A stretch of 57,038 nt of DNA from an uncultured Pelagibacteraceae bacterium (lineage in GTDB: Bacteria > Pseudomonadota > Alphaproteobacteria > Pelagibacterales > Pelagibacteraceae), in NCBI GenBank assembly GCA_902565935.1, contig CACFGT010000008.1, positions 1 through 57,038 on the forward strand, given 5' to 3'. Positions 8,194 through 16,786 of this stretch are shown here, one piece after another (position 1 is the stretch's first letter; each line of letters begins with the position of its first letter). The notes below the pieces were generated by a model that saw only the letters and a list, made by a program, of their open reading frames with translations, was not told the origin of the DNA and ran no database searches. The position numbers and the translations under genes were made by a program.

Positions 8194-9848
8194 TAATTAT
8201 CTTTTACCATATCACTTTTCATTTCATCACCAAAATACTTTAAGATGTTCATTATGGGAGTTGGTATTGCACCACAAAGGGCACATAAACAGCCTTTTTG
8301 CATAGTTACCAATAATTCATTTAACAATTTTAATGGAATTTTAGCAGTTTTTTTCTTTGCTTGATCAAACATTTCCCTACCCCTATAAGATCCAAGTCTT
8401 CCAGGAAAACATTTACCACACGATTCTTCAGCAGAGAATTCAAATAAGTGATGGATATATTCAGTCATAGGGAAATCTTTCGGAATACTTACAACACTTG
8501 CATGGCCTAACATAAATCCTTTTGCAGAAAATTCTTGGAAGTCTAAGTTTAAATTATCTATCTCTGCTAAAGGAACAACTCCACCTAAAGGACCACCAAT
8601 TTGAAATGCTTTTATTTCTTCTTTATATCCACCCCCAATTTCATTAAATATTTTTTTCATTGGAGTTCCCATATCAATTTCATAAACGCCAGGATTATTA
8701 AAAAAACTATCTAAACAAACTAATTTAGTTCCAGCTGACTTCTTATTTCCAATTGAAGAAAATTTATTTGCACCATTAATTAATATTCCAGTAGCTGCAG
8801 CCAATGTTTCTACATTATTTACTACTGTAGGTTTTTTATAAAGCCCTTCTGTAACTGGGAATGGTGGTCTTACATCTACCTCTGCTCTTCTTCCTTCAAT
8901 TGATGCGATAAGTGCTGTTTCTTCTCCACAAATGTAAGCACCTTGTCCAATACAAATTCCTAAATCAAATGAAAAATTTGTTCCTAAAATATTTTGACCT
9001 AAAAGTCCTAATTTCTTAAGTTCATTTATATTTCCATTTATTGCCTCAATAGATTTAGGATATTCTCCTCTGATGTATAAAACACCCTCATTACTTCCTA
9101 TTACAAAACCACACATCACCATTCCAAAAATAACTTTTAAGGGCTGATCCTCTAATAGGTATCTATCAGAAAATGCACCCGAGTCTCCTTCATCAGCATT
9201 ACAGATGACATATTTTTTATCTCCTTTTGCTTTACTACAAAAATCCCATTTCATTCCTGTAGGAAAACCTGCTCCACCTCTACCAGTTAAATTTGAGTCT
9301 AATAATGATTTTACAATTTCTTTTTTATCTATTTTTAAAAATTTACTTAATTGGTCTTTGAATTGATTAGTAGAAGAAAGTTTATCATCCATTAAAAAAC
9401 TTGTTGTTGCATAACTTTTTGAAAAAAATTTTTCTTGTTTAATATCTTCACCTTTTAAAATTTGATCAATTTTTTCAATGTCTTTACCAGCATAATTTTC
9501 TCCATCATAGTGAAATGCATGATTTTCATAACAATGTCCTAAACAGAACATTTCTCCAACTTTATCATCACCTAATTTTTCTTTTAGTTTATCTTTTAAT
9601 TTTTCTTGAGTCCCAGCACACATACACGCGCTTCCATTACAAACAAATGCTTTTTTTTCTCTATGAGAAGGTCTTAAAAATTCATAAAAACTCTCAGCTC
9701 CATGAATGGTCGAGACACCTAAATTGTACTCTTTTGCAATTTCTTTAATATCTTTAGGTGAGTCATTAAGAACATTTTCAGACATTTTCTTGAATAAATT
9801 ATCCTTTAATCCAATTCTTCCTGACAGATTACTTATGTTTTTAGACAC
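8193..9848 (-). CDS. fdsB: Formate dehydrogenase diaphorase subunit, fused NuoE-like and NuoF-like domains
   Basis: A 551-residue fusion. The first 130 residues or so form a thioredoxin-like 2Fe-2S domain (as in FdsG/NuoE) with Cys70, Cys75, Cys102 and Cys106. The rest is a NuoF/FdsB-like FMN- and NAD-binding domain with GRGGAGFPTG and ICNADEGDSG, and a C-terminal 4Fe-4S site (ESCGKCFPGR and a later CLCALCG). It accepts electrons from the alpha subunit and reduces NAD+ to NADH in the cytosol. The same fused architecture is known from the two-subunit Fdh1 of Methylobacterium. The start is GTG at 9848, with AAGGA upstream. It lies between fdhD and the alpha subunit gene in one operon. Confidence 0.95.
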   Translation of the reverse strand: MSKNISNLSGRIGLKDNLFKKMSENVLNDSPKDIKEIAKEYNLGVSTIHGAESFYEFLRPSHREKKAFVCNGSACMCAGTQEKLKDKLKEKLGDDKVGEMFCLGHCYENHAFHYDGENYAGKDIEKIDQILKGEDIKQEKFFSKSYATTSFLMDDKLSSTNQFKDQLSKFLKIDKKEIVKSLLDSNLTGRGGAGFPTGMKWDFCSKAKGDKKYVICNADEGDSGAFSDRYLLEDQPLKVIFGMVMCGFVIGSNEGVLYIRGEYPKSIEAINGNINELKKLGLLGQNILGTNFSFDLGICIGQGAYICGEETALIASIEGRRAEVDVRPPFPVTEGLYKKPTVVNNVETLAAATGILINGANKFSSIGNKKSAGTKLVCLDSFFNNPGVYEIDMGTPMKKIFNEIGGGYKEEIKAFQIGGPLGGVVPLAEIDNLNLDFQEFSAKGFMLGHASVVSIPKDFPMTEYIHHLFEFSAEESCGKCFPGRLGSYRGREMFDQAKKKTAKIPLKLLNELLVTMQKGCLCALCGAIPTPIMNILKYFGDEMKSDMVKDN

Positions 9849-9863
9849 CGCAAAATTCCTTTT

Positions 9864-10703
9864 TTAACTTACAATAACTTTTTGTTTATTTGTATAAACA
9901 TTAAAACTATCCTCTTTTACGAAACCTACCAAGGTCATGTCAAATTTATTCGCTAAATCAATCGCTAGGCTAGTTGGCGCACCTACACCAATCATTAAGC
10001 CAATGTTGGTCATTAAAACTTTTTGAACCAATTCAAAATTTAAACGCCCAGAACATGTAATAAACTGGTCATTTGGTTGAAGATTTTTACTAATTAATGA
10101 GTTGCCTATCAATTTATCTAATGCGTTATGTCTACCAACATCCTCTCTCAAAGATATTAAGTTACCATTAGATGAGAATAAACCACTCGCGTGGATCCCA
10201 CCAGTTTTAGCAAATTCAGATTGGTTCTCTCTAAGCATTGATGGTGAATTAATCAATACCTCCTTAGATAACTTTGGATTCGATTTTGATGTTTTTTCTT
10301 TTTTTAAAATTTCAAGAGCATCAAGTGAAGATTTACCACACACACCACAAGAAGAATTTGTCAAAAAGTCCCTTTTAATTTTTGAAATATTTACATTCTT
10401 AGAGTTATTTAAAGTTACAAGAATTTTATTTTGAATATTATATTGACCTACCTTCTCACCAAAACTTTCTATAGTTTCAATATCGTTCAGACCCTGAATA
10501 ATTTGTTCATTAAATAAAAAACCTCGAACCAAATCTTCATCATGACCAGGAGTTCTCATGGTGATTGATAAACTATTTTTAATCCATTTATCATGCTCTT
10601 TGTATCTTATTGAAATTTCAAGTGGCTCTTCTATTGAAATAAAATCATCAACATTCTCAAATTTGTTTTCTCTAAATTTGACAATCTTATACTTCGAATT
10701 CAT
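9864..10703 (-). CDS. fdhD: Formate dehydrogenase accessory sulfurtransferase FdhD
   Basis: A 279-residue FdhD. It moves sulfur from a cysteine desulfurase onto the bis-MGD cofactor, a step required for active formate dehydrogenase. The catalytic CxxC is Cys119 and Cys122 in SSCGVCGKSS. The family segments TPGHDEDLVRGFLF, GGIHASGL and EDVGRHNALDK are present. It sits between the HPP membrane protein gene (4-base gap) and the diaphorase gene (15-base gap) on the same strand, which fits maturation of this enzyme. Confidence 0.97.
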   Translation of the reverse strand: MNSKYKIVKFRENKFENVDDFISIEEPLEISIRYKEHDKWIKNSLSITMRTPGHDEDLVRGFLFNEQIIQGLNDIETIESFGEKVGQYNIQNKILVTLNNSKNVNISKIKRDFLTNSSCGVCGKSSLDALEILKKEKTSKSNPKLSKEVLINSPSMLRENQSEFAKTGGIHASGLFSSNGNLISLREDVGRHNALDKLIGNSLISKNLQPNDQFITCSGRLNFELVQKVLMTNIGLMIGVGAPTSLAIDLANKFDMTLVGFVKEDSFNVYTNKQKVIVS

Positions 10704-10707
10704 TGGA

Positions 10708-11184
10708 TCATTTTAATGGATAATTTTTTTTTAGTAAAAATTTATTAATGAGAATTGCTAATAAAATTATGATGATACATCCAAAGATAATTGGACTTAG
10801 TAAGTAATCATAAGAAACACTTCCAATAATAACCATTATTGGGTTTCCACCCGCAGGAGGATGAACAACATTTAAAAGTATCATTAAAAAAATTCCCATA
10901 CCAACCGCTAATGCTATATTAATGTATATAGGCAAAGGGACTATTGTTACAAAAATTACCCCTACTAGAGCAGTCACTAGATGTCCAAAAAAAACATTTT
11001 TTGGTTGAGCAAATGGGCTCTCTGGAAAGCCAAATAATAAAACCATGGATGATCCAAATGATGCAGCTAAAAATAATCCAAGAGCACTTTTGTAAGTTAA
11101 AACAGTAAGTACACCTATCGTGAATGCAGAAAATATTCCTGCAAGTAAAGCTTTTTTAAAAGTTTCCTTTTCGATTTTAATCAT
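10708..11184 (-). CDS. HPP family integral membrane protein
   Basis: 158 residues with about four membrane helices and the family signature around HPPAGGNP (V-H-P-P-A-G-G-N-P). The first conserved block, FGFPESPFAQPKNVFFGH, is also present. HPP-domain proteins have been reported as nitrite transporters in cyanobacteria and chloroplasts. The start at 11184 is chosen because its ATG overlaps the TGA of the upstream IscU-like gene as ATGA; an in-frame ATG at 11232 would give a longer N-terminus inside that gene. Its location between the IscU-like gene and fdhD suggests a transport task tied to formate metabolism. Formate or nitrite uptake is my inference. Confidence 0.9.
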   Translation of the reverse strand: MIKIEKETFKKALLAGIFSAFTIGVLTVLTYKSALGLFLAASFGSSMVLLFGFPESPFAQPKNVFFGHLVTALVGVIFVTIVPLPIYINIALAVGMGIFLMILLNVVHPPAGGNPIMVIIGSVSYDYLLSPIIFGCIIIILLAILINKFLLKKNYPLK

Positions 11185-11582
11185 TGTAATTTTAATGCTT
11201 TCAATACAGTTCTCATTGGAAGTAGCAAACATTCTTTCCTTGATATATTTTTTTTATCAAAAATTTCTTTAAAAATTTGCCATTTTTTTTCTAAAATAAC
11301 CTTAGTATTTTCAAATATATTTTCACAAGTATTTATCAATTCTTTTATTTCCTCCAAATTTTTATTTTTTATATTTTGTGACAAAAGACTAACAGATGCT
11401 TGACAATAAACACATGACTTACATTGATACCCCATATCAATTACTTTGTTATTTTTTACTAAAAGACTTATTTCCATTACATCGCCACACATTGGATTTT
11501 TATTTTTCGATTTATGTGTATGTTTATCAAGAATTTTATTATTTTCAGTATTTGAAGCTATTTCTAAAATTCGTAAATCCAT
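11181..11582 (-). CDS. IscU/NifU-N-like iron-sulfur cluster scaffold protein
   Basis: 133 residues with the three IscU-type cysteine regions: NPMCGD (Cys32), a CKSCVYC segment (Cys54, 57, 60), and RKECLLLP (Cys118). The central region carries two more cysteines than the usual single one in IscU and SufU. Such proteins hold a nascent 2Fe-2S or 4Fe-4S cluster for transfer to apo-enzymes. It is the first gene of the minus-strand formate dehydrogenase operon and overlaps the HPP gene by 4 bases (ATGA). The formate dehydrogenase needs many Fe-S clusters, so a dedicated scaffold is reasonable. No desulfurase gene is in the window. It is divergent from mobA with 42 bases between start codons. Confidence 0.85.
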   Translation of the reverse strand: MDLRILEIASNTENNKILDKHTHKSKNKNPMCGDVMEISLLVKNNKVIDMGYQCKSCVYCQASVSLLSQNIKNKNLEEIKELINTCENIFENTKVILEKKWQIFKEIFDKKNISRKECLLLPMRTVLKALKLQ

Positions 11583-11624
11583 TTTATTTCTTTAAATCAA
11601 AATTTAATGTTTTATATTTTTAAT

Positions 11625-12242
11625 ATGGATCATAACAATATTTTAGCAGTAGTACTAGCAGGAGGTAAATCTAAAAGATTTGGGCGAGACAAATCTCAAG
11701 TTAAATTGGGTAATAAAAGACTGATTGATTACATTTTAAATGAAATTAAAGATATTTATAATGATATTTTAATTGTGACAAATGAACCAATTAAATTTTT
11801 GAATTCAAATAAAATTTCTATAACAAGTGACATAAAAAAAGATTTAGGACCTCTTGGAGGTGTATTTAGTGCAATGAAGTGGGCTAGAGATAATAAAAAA
11901 GATTATAAATGGATATCTACATTTCCAATTGATACTCCATTCTTTAAAAAAGAACATTTAATTAAATTTTATAAAGAAATTAATCTTGGTAAATGTGATT
12001 TATTTTTTATGAGGTCAAAAAATACTCGACATAATATTTTTGGTTTATGGTCACTGGGATTATTTGAAAAATTAGAACTTGCATTGGATAAAGGTGATAG
12101 GAAAGTAGAATTATGGGCAAATGATATCGGTGTTAAAACAATCGATTTTGAAAATGAAAATAATAAAGATCCTTTTTTTAATATTAATACTATGGAAGAT
12201 TTAGAAATAGCAAAAAAATTATTAGAGAATGATAAGTTATAA
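11625..12242 (+). CDS. mobA: Molybdenum cofactor guanylyltransferase MobA
   Basis: About 205 residues. MobA attaches GMP from GTP to Mo-molybdopterin, forming the MGD cofactor used by the formate dehydrogenase family. It begins AVVLAGGKSKRFGRDKSQVKL, the nucleotidyltransferase signature with LAGG and R-x-G-x-D-K, and contains LGPLGG and the PIDTPF metal-binding segment. The start is set at ATG 11625; an earlier in-frame ATG at 11607 would add six unlikely residues. It overlaps moeA by 14 bases and is divergent from the formate dehydrogenase operon, so both halves of the island likely share the 42-base promoter region. Confidence 0.93.
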   Translation: MDHNNILAVVLAGGKSKRFGRDKSQVKLGNKRLIDYILNEIKDIYNDILIVTNEPIKFLNSNKISITSDIKKDLGPLGGVFSAMKWARDNKKDYKWISTFPIDTPFFKKEHLIKFYKEINLGKCDLFFMRSKNTRHNIFGLWSLGLFEKLELALDKGDRKVELWANDIGVKTIDFENENNKDPFFNINTMEDLEIAKKLLENDKL

Positions 12243-13482
12243 TAAATCAAAAATAATATTAAAAAAATCCATAATCAAATTAGAAGAGGAAATTATTGAC
12301 ACTAATAAGTGTTTAAATAGAGTAACTTCTAAAAATATATACGTTAAATCATATTATCCTTCAGGAAATAACGCAGCTTTTGATGGTTATGCAATAAAAT
12401 CTAGTGATACGTACAAATTGAATAAAAAAACATATCAAAAATTTAAAATAATAGGATCTATTGCTGCAGGGAATAAACCGATCAAAAAAAGAATTAAGAA
12501 ATTTCAAACAGTAGAAATTATGACTGGTGCATTAATACCAAGATCTTTTGATACAATAATTCCAATTGAAAAAATTAATTTTTTTCCAAATAAAAAGGAT
12601 GCAAAATATATTCTACTTAAAGAAAAAATACCAAAGTTTGAACATGTAAGATTTAAGGGTTCGGATTATAAAAAAGGTGATCTTTTAATATCTAAAGGAA
12701 CAATCTTACAATCTCAACATATATTAGCATTAAAAACTCTAGGAATAAAAAAAATTAAAGTAAAAAAAAAAGTAAATATTTTATTTTTTTCTACAGGTAA
12801 TGAGATAACTAATAAAGAAAAAATTTTAGACTGGAAAGTAAGAAACTCAAATTGTCATTATATAAACTCTCTCAATAGAAATTTTTTATTCAATTTTAAA
12901 GATGGTGGAATTTTGAAAGATAATCAAAGTAATTTATTTAGATCACATATAAATAAAATGCTTAAATCAAAAATTGATATGATTATTACTTCTGGCGCAG
13001 TATCAGCTGGAAAATTTGACTTTATCCCGAATGTAGTAAAAAAATTTCAATTATCTAATTATTTCAAAAGTGTTGCAATTAGACCAGGAAAACCAATTTT
13101 ATTTGCAAAGATTAGAGGAAAGTCAAAAGCTATATTTGGATTACCAGGAAATCCAATTTCATCAGCGGCATGTTTTAGATTTTTTGTATATCCATATATA
13201 AGAAACATACTTGGAATTAATGAGGAAAATTCTTTTAAAGCAATACTCAAGTCAAAATTTACAAAAAAAAAGAATTTTACTCGCTTCGTAAAAAGTAAAT
13301 TGATTACAACCAAAGATGGTAAATTGAAGGTTGTAATTTTAAAAGGTCAAGAGTCATTTAGAATTAAGTCATTTATTCAGTCAAATGTATGGGTCAAACT
13401 TCCATCAGGAAAATCTAACTTTCGAAAAGGTGAGGTTGTGGATTGTTTTTTTCCAAATCATTCAAATAAAATTCTTTCGTAA
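12229..13482 (+). CDS. moeA: Molybdopterin molybdenumtransferase MoeA
   Basis: A 417-residue MoeA. It inserts molybdate into adenylylated molybdopterin. Family features in order: NNAAFDGYA near residue 45, the MTGA.IP segment, GSDYKKGD, STGNEI, the TSGAVSAGKFDFIP segment of the nucleotide-binding MoCF domain, RPGKPILFA, and FGLPGNPISS. The C-terminal domain IV is present and shows no sign of truncation. It follows mobA with a 14-base overlap. With mobA and the divergent formate dehydrogenase operon, it makes a cofactor-plus-enzyme island. Confidence 0.96.
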   Translation: MISYNKSKIILKKSIIKLEEEIIDTNKCLNRVTSKNIYVKSYYPSGNNAAFDGYAIKSSDTYKLNKKTYQKFKIIGSIAAGNKPIKKRIKKFQTVEIMTGALIPRSFDTIIPIEKINFFPNKKDAKYILLKEKIPKFEHVRFKGSDYKKGDLLISKGTILQSQHILALKTLGIKKIKVKKKVNILFFSTGNEITNKEKILDWKVRNSNCHYINSLNRNFLFNFKDGGILKDNQSNLFRSHINKMLKSKIDMIITSGAVSAGKFDFIPNVVKKFQLSNYFKSVAIRPGKPILFAKIRGKSKAIFGLPGNPISSAACFRFFVYPYIRNILGINEENSFKAILKSKFTKKKNFTRFVKSKLITTKDGKLKVVILKGQESFRIKSFIQSNVWVKLPSGKSNFRKGEVVDCFFPNHSNKILS

Positions 13483-13533
13483 ATTATCTCATTTTTGTTG
13501 TAGTTAAAATAAATTAGAATTAAATATTAAGAA

Positions 13534-14439
13534 ATGATTGAGCTTAAAAATGAAAAAATTGCAGTTCCTGTAGTTTTATTTGCAGGCTTACTCTGGTCTT
13601 TTGGTCCTTTAGTTGTAAGACATATGGATCAACCTCATCTTGTACCATGGCAATATATATTTGGAAGAGGTCTAACTATTTTTATTTTACTAAATCTATA
13701 TTTATACTTTGAGGAAGGTTTCAACTTTTATAAAAATTACAAAAAAGTTGGTAAATCTGGATTACTTGGTGGTTGTGGTCTTGGAGTAGCGATGATTTCT
13801 TTTATATATTCTATAACAAATACAACTGCAGCAATTACTTTATTATGCTTGGCCGCCATGCCATTTTTTACAGCACTACTTGCTTTTTTATTTCTAAAAG
13901 AGAGAATTTCACTCAATGTTTGGATTTCAATAATTGTTGCCACAATTGGAATAATTATTATGGCTCTAGGAAATACTGAAAAAAGTTCAATAATTGGATT
14001 TATTTTTGGTATTACATCGTCAATTGGTTTTTCTGTATTTTCAGTAACTTTAAGATGGCGAAAAGAAACCCCAAAATTTACGACAGTTGCAATTGCTGGA
14101 TTATTTTGTTTTGTTGTGGCTACATTCATGATTTTGATTAAGAACCAACCTTTTTTCGCAACAAGTTTTAATAGCTCAATGTTTTCATTACATGGTACAC
14201 TAGTATGTTTGGGTTTAATCTTATATTCAATCGGGTCAAAAGCAATTCCTGCTGCTGAGCTAACTCTTTTATCTTTAACGGAAGTAATTGGTGGAATTTT
14301 TTGGGTATGGTTACCTTTATTTGGTATTAATGAGATACCATCTACAAATACAATAGTTGGTGGTTTTTTTCTTTTTGTCTCTATCACTTATTACAGCTTA
14401 ATTATGAGATGGAACAAAAGATATATTGCATTGAACTAA
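13534..14439 (+). CDS. EamA/DMT family transporter
   Basis: A 301-residue drug/metabolite transporter with ten predicted membrane helices in two EamA repeats. Typical marks are LLWSFGPLVVR in helix 1, the FLKERIS segment closing the first repeat, and PAAELTLLSLTE followed by a G-rich helix in the second. It exports or imports small metabolites; the substrate is not readable. The coding end runs past the creatinase start at 14451 by none, with 11 bases between stop and ATG, so it may be co-transcribed with the creatinase and amidinotransferase genes and could move a guanidino compound. That link is an inference from position only. Confidence 0.9.
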   Translation: MIELKNEKIAVPVVLFAGLLWSFGPLVVRHMDQPHLVPWQYIFGRGLTIFILLNLYLYFEEGFNFYKNYKKVGKSGLLGGCGLGVAMISFIYSITNTTAAITLLCLAAMPFFTALLAFLFLKERISLNVWISIIVATIGIIIMALGNTEKSSIIGFIFGITSSIGFSVFSVTLRWRKETPKFTTVAIAGLFCFVVATFMILIKNQPFFATSFNSSMFSLHGTLVCLGLILYSIGSKAIPAAELTLLSLTEVIGGIFWVWLPLFGINEIPSTNTIVGGFFLFVSITYYSLIMRWNKRYIALN

Positions 14440-14450
14440 AATCTAAAAAT

Positions 14451-15668
14451 ATGGAACGACCTGATTTTTTTACACTTAAAAATGGTGATAAAGCAAAACT
14501 TCCTTTCTCAAAAGAGGAATATAATCAAAGAGTTGAAAAAATAAGATCTGTAATGAGCAAACAAAATCTTGATATGGTTATTTTAACCTCAATGCACAAT
14601 ATAGCATACTATACAGGTTTCATTTATTGTTCTTTTGGAAGACCTTATGGCTGTGTAATAACTAATGATTATATTACAACAATTTCTGCAAATATAGATG
14701 CGAGTCAGCCCTGGCGAAGATCTCATTGTGATAATGTAATATATACTGATTGGAAGAGAGATAATTTTCTTAAAGCAATAGTCTCTATAATTGGAAGAAA
14801 AGATCCACCCAAAAATATAGGTATAGAAAATGATCACATAACATTAGAAATGAGAGAAAAAATTGGTTCAATTTTTACATTCTCGATTTTTAGCGATATT
14901 TCAAAAAAACTCATGGAATTGAGAATGATTAAATCAAATGAGGAAATTGAAATTATAAAAAATGGAGCAAGGATTGCTGATATTGGAGGATATGAAATCC
15001 TTCAAAATATAAAAGAAAACGCTACTGAGATGGAAATTGCTATAAAAGGTAGAGATAAAATGGAAAGAGAGATTGTAAAAACATATCCTGACGCAGAGTA
15101 TATGGATACTTGGGTATGGTTTCAGTCTGGTATCAATACTGATGGTGCCCATAATCCTAAAACAAATCGCAAATTAATCAAAGGAGATATCTTATCTTTA
15201 AATACTTTCCCGATGATATCAGGATACTACACAGCACTAGAAAGAACTTTATTTTTGGATAATGTTGATGATGACTCTTTAAGAGCTTGGGAGGCAAATG
15301 TGAAAGTTCATAAAAGAGGTCTAGAATTAATTCAGCCAGGTGTCAGATGTGCAGATATATGTAATGAACTAAATGAATTATTTGCTGAACTTGGATATTT
15401 ACAATACAGAACTTTTGGATATGGCCATTCTTTTGGAATTCTATCACATTTTTATGGTAGAGAGGCAGGCTTAGAACTCAGAGAGGATATTGATACAGTT
15501 TTAAAAGAAAATATGGTTATTTCTATGGAGCCAATGATTCTAATCCCAGATGGAAAACCAGGTGCAGGTGGTTATAGAGAACATGATATTTTGGTTATAG
15601 GTAAAGATGGTGCTGAAAATATTACAAAGTTTCCATTTGGCCCAGAGCATAATATTATTAAAGGATAG
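14451..15668 (+). CDS. Creatinase-like M24 family amidinohydrolase
   Basis: 405 residues, matching the usual length of Pseudomonas creatinase. It resembles that enzyme along its full length: LKNGDK near the start, YCSFGRPY, ISANIDASQPWRR, YTDWKRDN, MDTWVWFQSGINTDGAHNP with the expected catalytic histidine (His234 here, His232 in P. putida), SMEPMI, and GAGGYREHDI. Creatinase hydrolyses creatine to sarcosine and urea without a metal, although it has the pita-bread fold of metallo-aminopeptidases. The start at 14451 is chosen because it matches the family; an in-frame ATG at 14409 lies inside the upstream transporter. The amidinotransferase gene begins 1 base after its stop codon. Guanidinoacetate or another guanidino compound is an alternative substrate. 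Confidence 0.88.
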   Translation: MERPDFFTLKNGDKAKLPFSKEEYNQRVEKIRSVMSKQNLDMVILTSMHNIAYYTGFIYCSFGRPYGCVITNDYITTISANIDASQPWRRSHCDNVIYTDWKRDNFLKAIVSIIGRKDPPKNIGIENDHITLEMREKIGSIFTFSIFSDISKKLMELRMIKSNEEIEIIKNGARIADIGGYEILQNIKENATEMEIAIKGRDKMEREIVKTYPDAEYMDTWVWFQSGINTDGAHNPKTNRKLIKGDILSLNTFPMISGYYTALERTLFLDNVDDDSLRAWEANVKVHKRGLELIQPGVRCADICNELNELFAELGYLQYRTFGYGHSFGILSHFYGREAGLELREDIDTVLKENMVISMEPMILIPDGKPGAGGYREHDILVIGKDGAENITKFPFGPEHNIIKG

Positions 15669-15669
15669 G

Positions 15670-16785
15670 ATGAATAAAAATAAAATTATTGTGAATAGTT
15701 GGAACGAATGGGATCCACTTAAGCACGTTATAGTCGGTAAAGCAGATGGAACTTGCATACCTGCTCCAGAACCCGCTCTTGATGCTAAAGTTCCTGAGGA
15801 CTCTGATATGAGGGGAAAATTTGGCCCTAGAACTAAAGATACAGTTGATAAAGCTAATCAACTTTTGAACGATTTTTCAAATATATTAACAAAAAGAGGT
15901 ATTAAAGTTGATAGACCTACACCAATCGATTTTAATCAAAAAACATCAACACCAGATTGGGATGCAGAAACTATGTTTGGATGCATGCCTCCTAGAGATG
16001 TTTTATTAACTGTTGGAAATGAAATATTAGAGGCAACCATGAGTTATAGATGCAGATGGTTTGAATACTTATGTTATCGGCCTCTTTTAAAGCAATATTA
16101 TAACAGCGACCCAAATATGAGGCATGAATCTGCTCCAAAACCAAGATTAACAGACGCAGATTATAGAAAAGATTATTTATCAGATAAAATAGGAATTCAA
16201 AAAAGACTTAAATGGACTGAGGATAGATTTTTTGTAACAACTGAAGAAGAACCATTGTTTGATGCTGCAGACGTTTTAAGATTTGGAAAAGACTTGGTTG
16301 TTCAGCACGGTTTTACAACAAATTTGAAGGGTATAGACTGGTTAAAAAGGCATTATGAAAATCATAGAGTTCATGCAGTTAATTTTCCTGGAGATCCGTA
16401 TCCAATTCATATAGATGCAACTTTTACACCCATCAAAGAAGGACTTATAATTAATAATCCTCAAAGAAGATTACCTAATGAGCAAAGAAAATTATTTGAG
16501 AATAATGGATGGGAAATAATTGATGCTGCTCAACCTGCTCATAATGAACCACCACCTCTTTGTTATTCATCTGTATGGCTTTCAATGAATGTATTAGTTT
16601 TAGATCAAAAAACAGTGTGCGTTGAAAAAAGTGAAAAATATCAAGCAGAGCAACTTGACAAACTTGGTATGGAAGTAATACCTGTTGAATTAAGAGATGC
16701 CTATGCATTTGGTGGTGGATTACATTGTTGTACTGCTGATGTTTACAGAGAGGGTACTTTAAAAGATTATTTTCCAAAACAATAA
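15670..16785 (+). CDS. Glycine amidinotransferase (AGAT-like)
   Basis: 371 residues resembling animal L-arginine:glycine amidinotransferase from end to end, starting with SWNEWDPLKHVIVG. The catalytic triad is visible as Asp198 (FDAAD), His247 (HIDATF) and Cys353 (GGGLHCCT). Asp-to-His spacing is 49 residues, as I recall for the human enzyme (254 and 303). AGAT transfers the amidino group of arginine to glycine, giving ornithine and guanidinoacetate. Streptomycete inosamine-phosphate amidinotransferases are relatives, so another acceptor is possible. The start at 15670 is chosen because it lies one base after the creatinase stop and gives the family's N-terminus. Coupling to a creatinase suggests both act on one guanidino pathway. 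Confidence 0.88.
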   Translation: MNKNKIIVNSWNEWDPLKHVIVGKADGTCIPAPEPALDAKVPEDSDMRGKFGPRTKDTVDKANQLLNDFSNILTKRGIKVDRPTPIDFNQKTSTPDWDAETMFGCMPPRDVLLTVGNEILEATMSYRCRWFEYLCYRPLLKQYYNSDPNMRHESAPKPRLTDADYRKDYLSDKIGIQKRLKWTEDRFFVTTEEEPLFDAADVLRFGKDLVVQHGFTTNLKGIDWLKRHYENHRVHAVNFPGDPYPIHIDATFTPIKEGLIINNPQRRLPNEQRKLFENNGWEIIDAAQPAHNEPPPLCYSSVWLSMNVLVLDQKTVCVEKSEKYQAEQLDKLGMEVIPVELRDAYAFGGGLHCCTADVYREGTLKDYFPKQ

Positions 16786-16786
16786 A

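Noticed and set aside
13737..14387. 216-codon open frame on the minus strand opposite the EamA gene
   Set aside because: It lies wholly inside a well-supported transporter gene and has no family resemblance.
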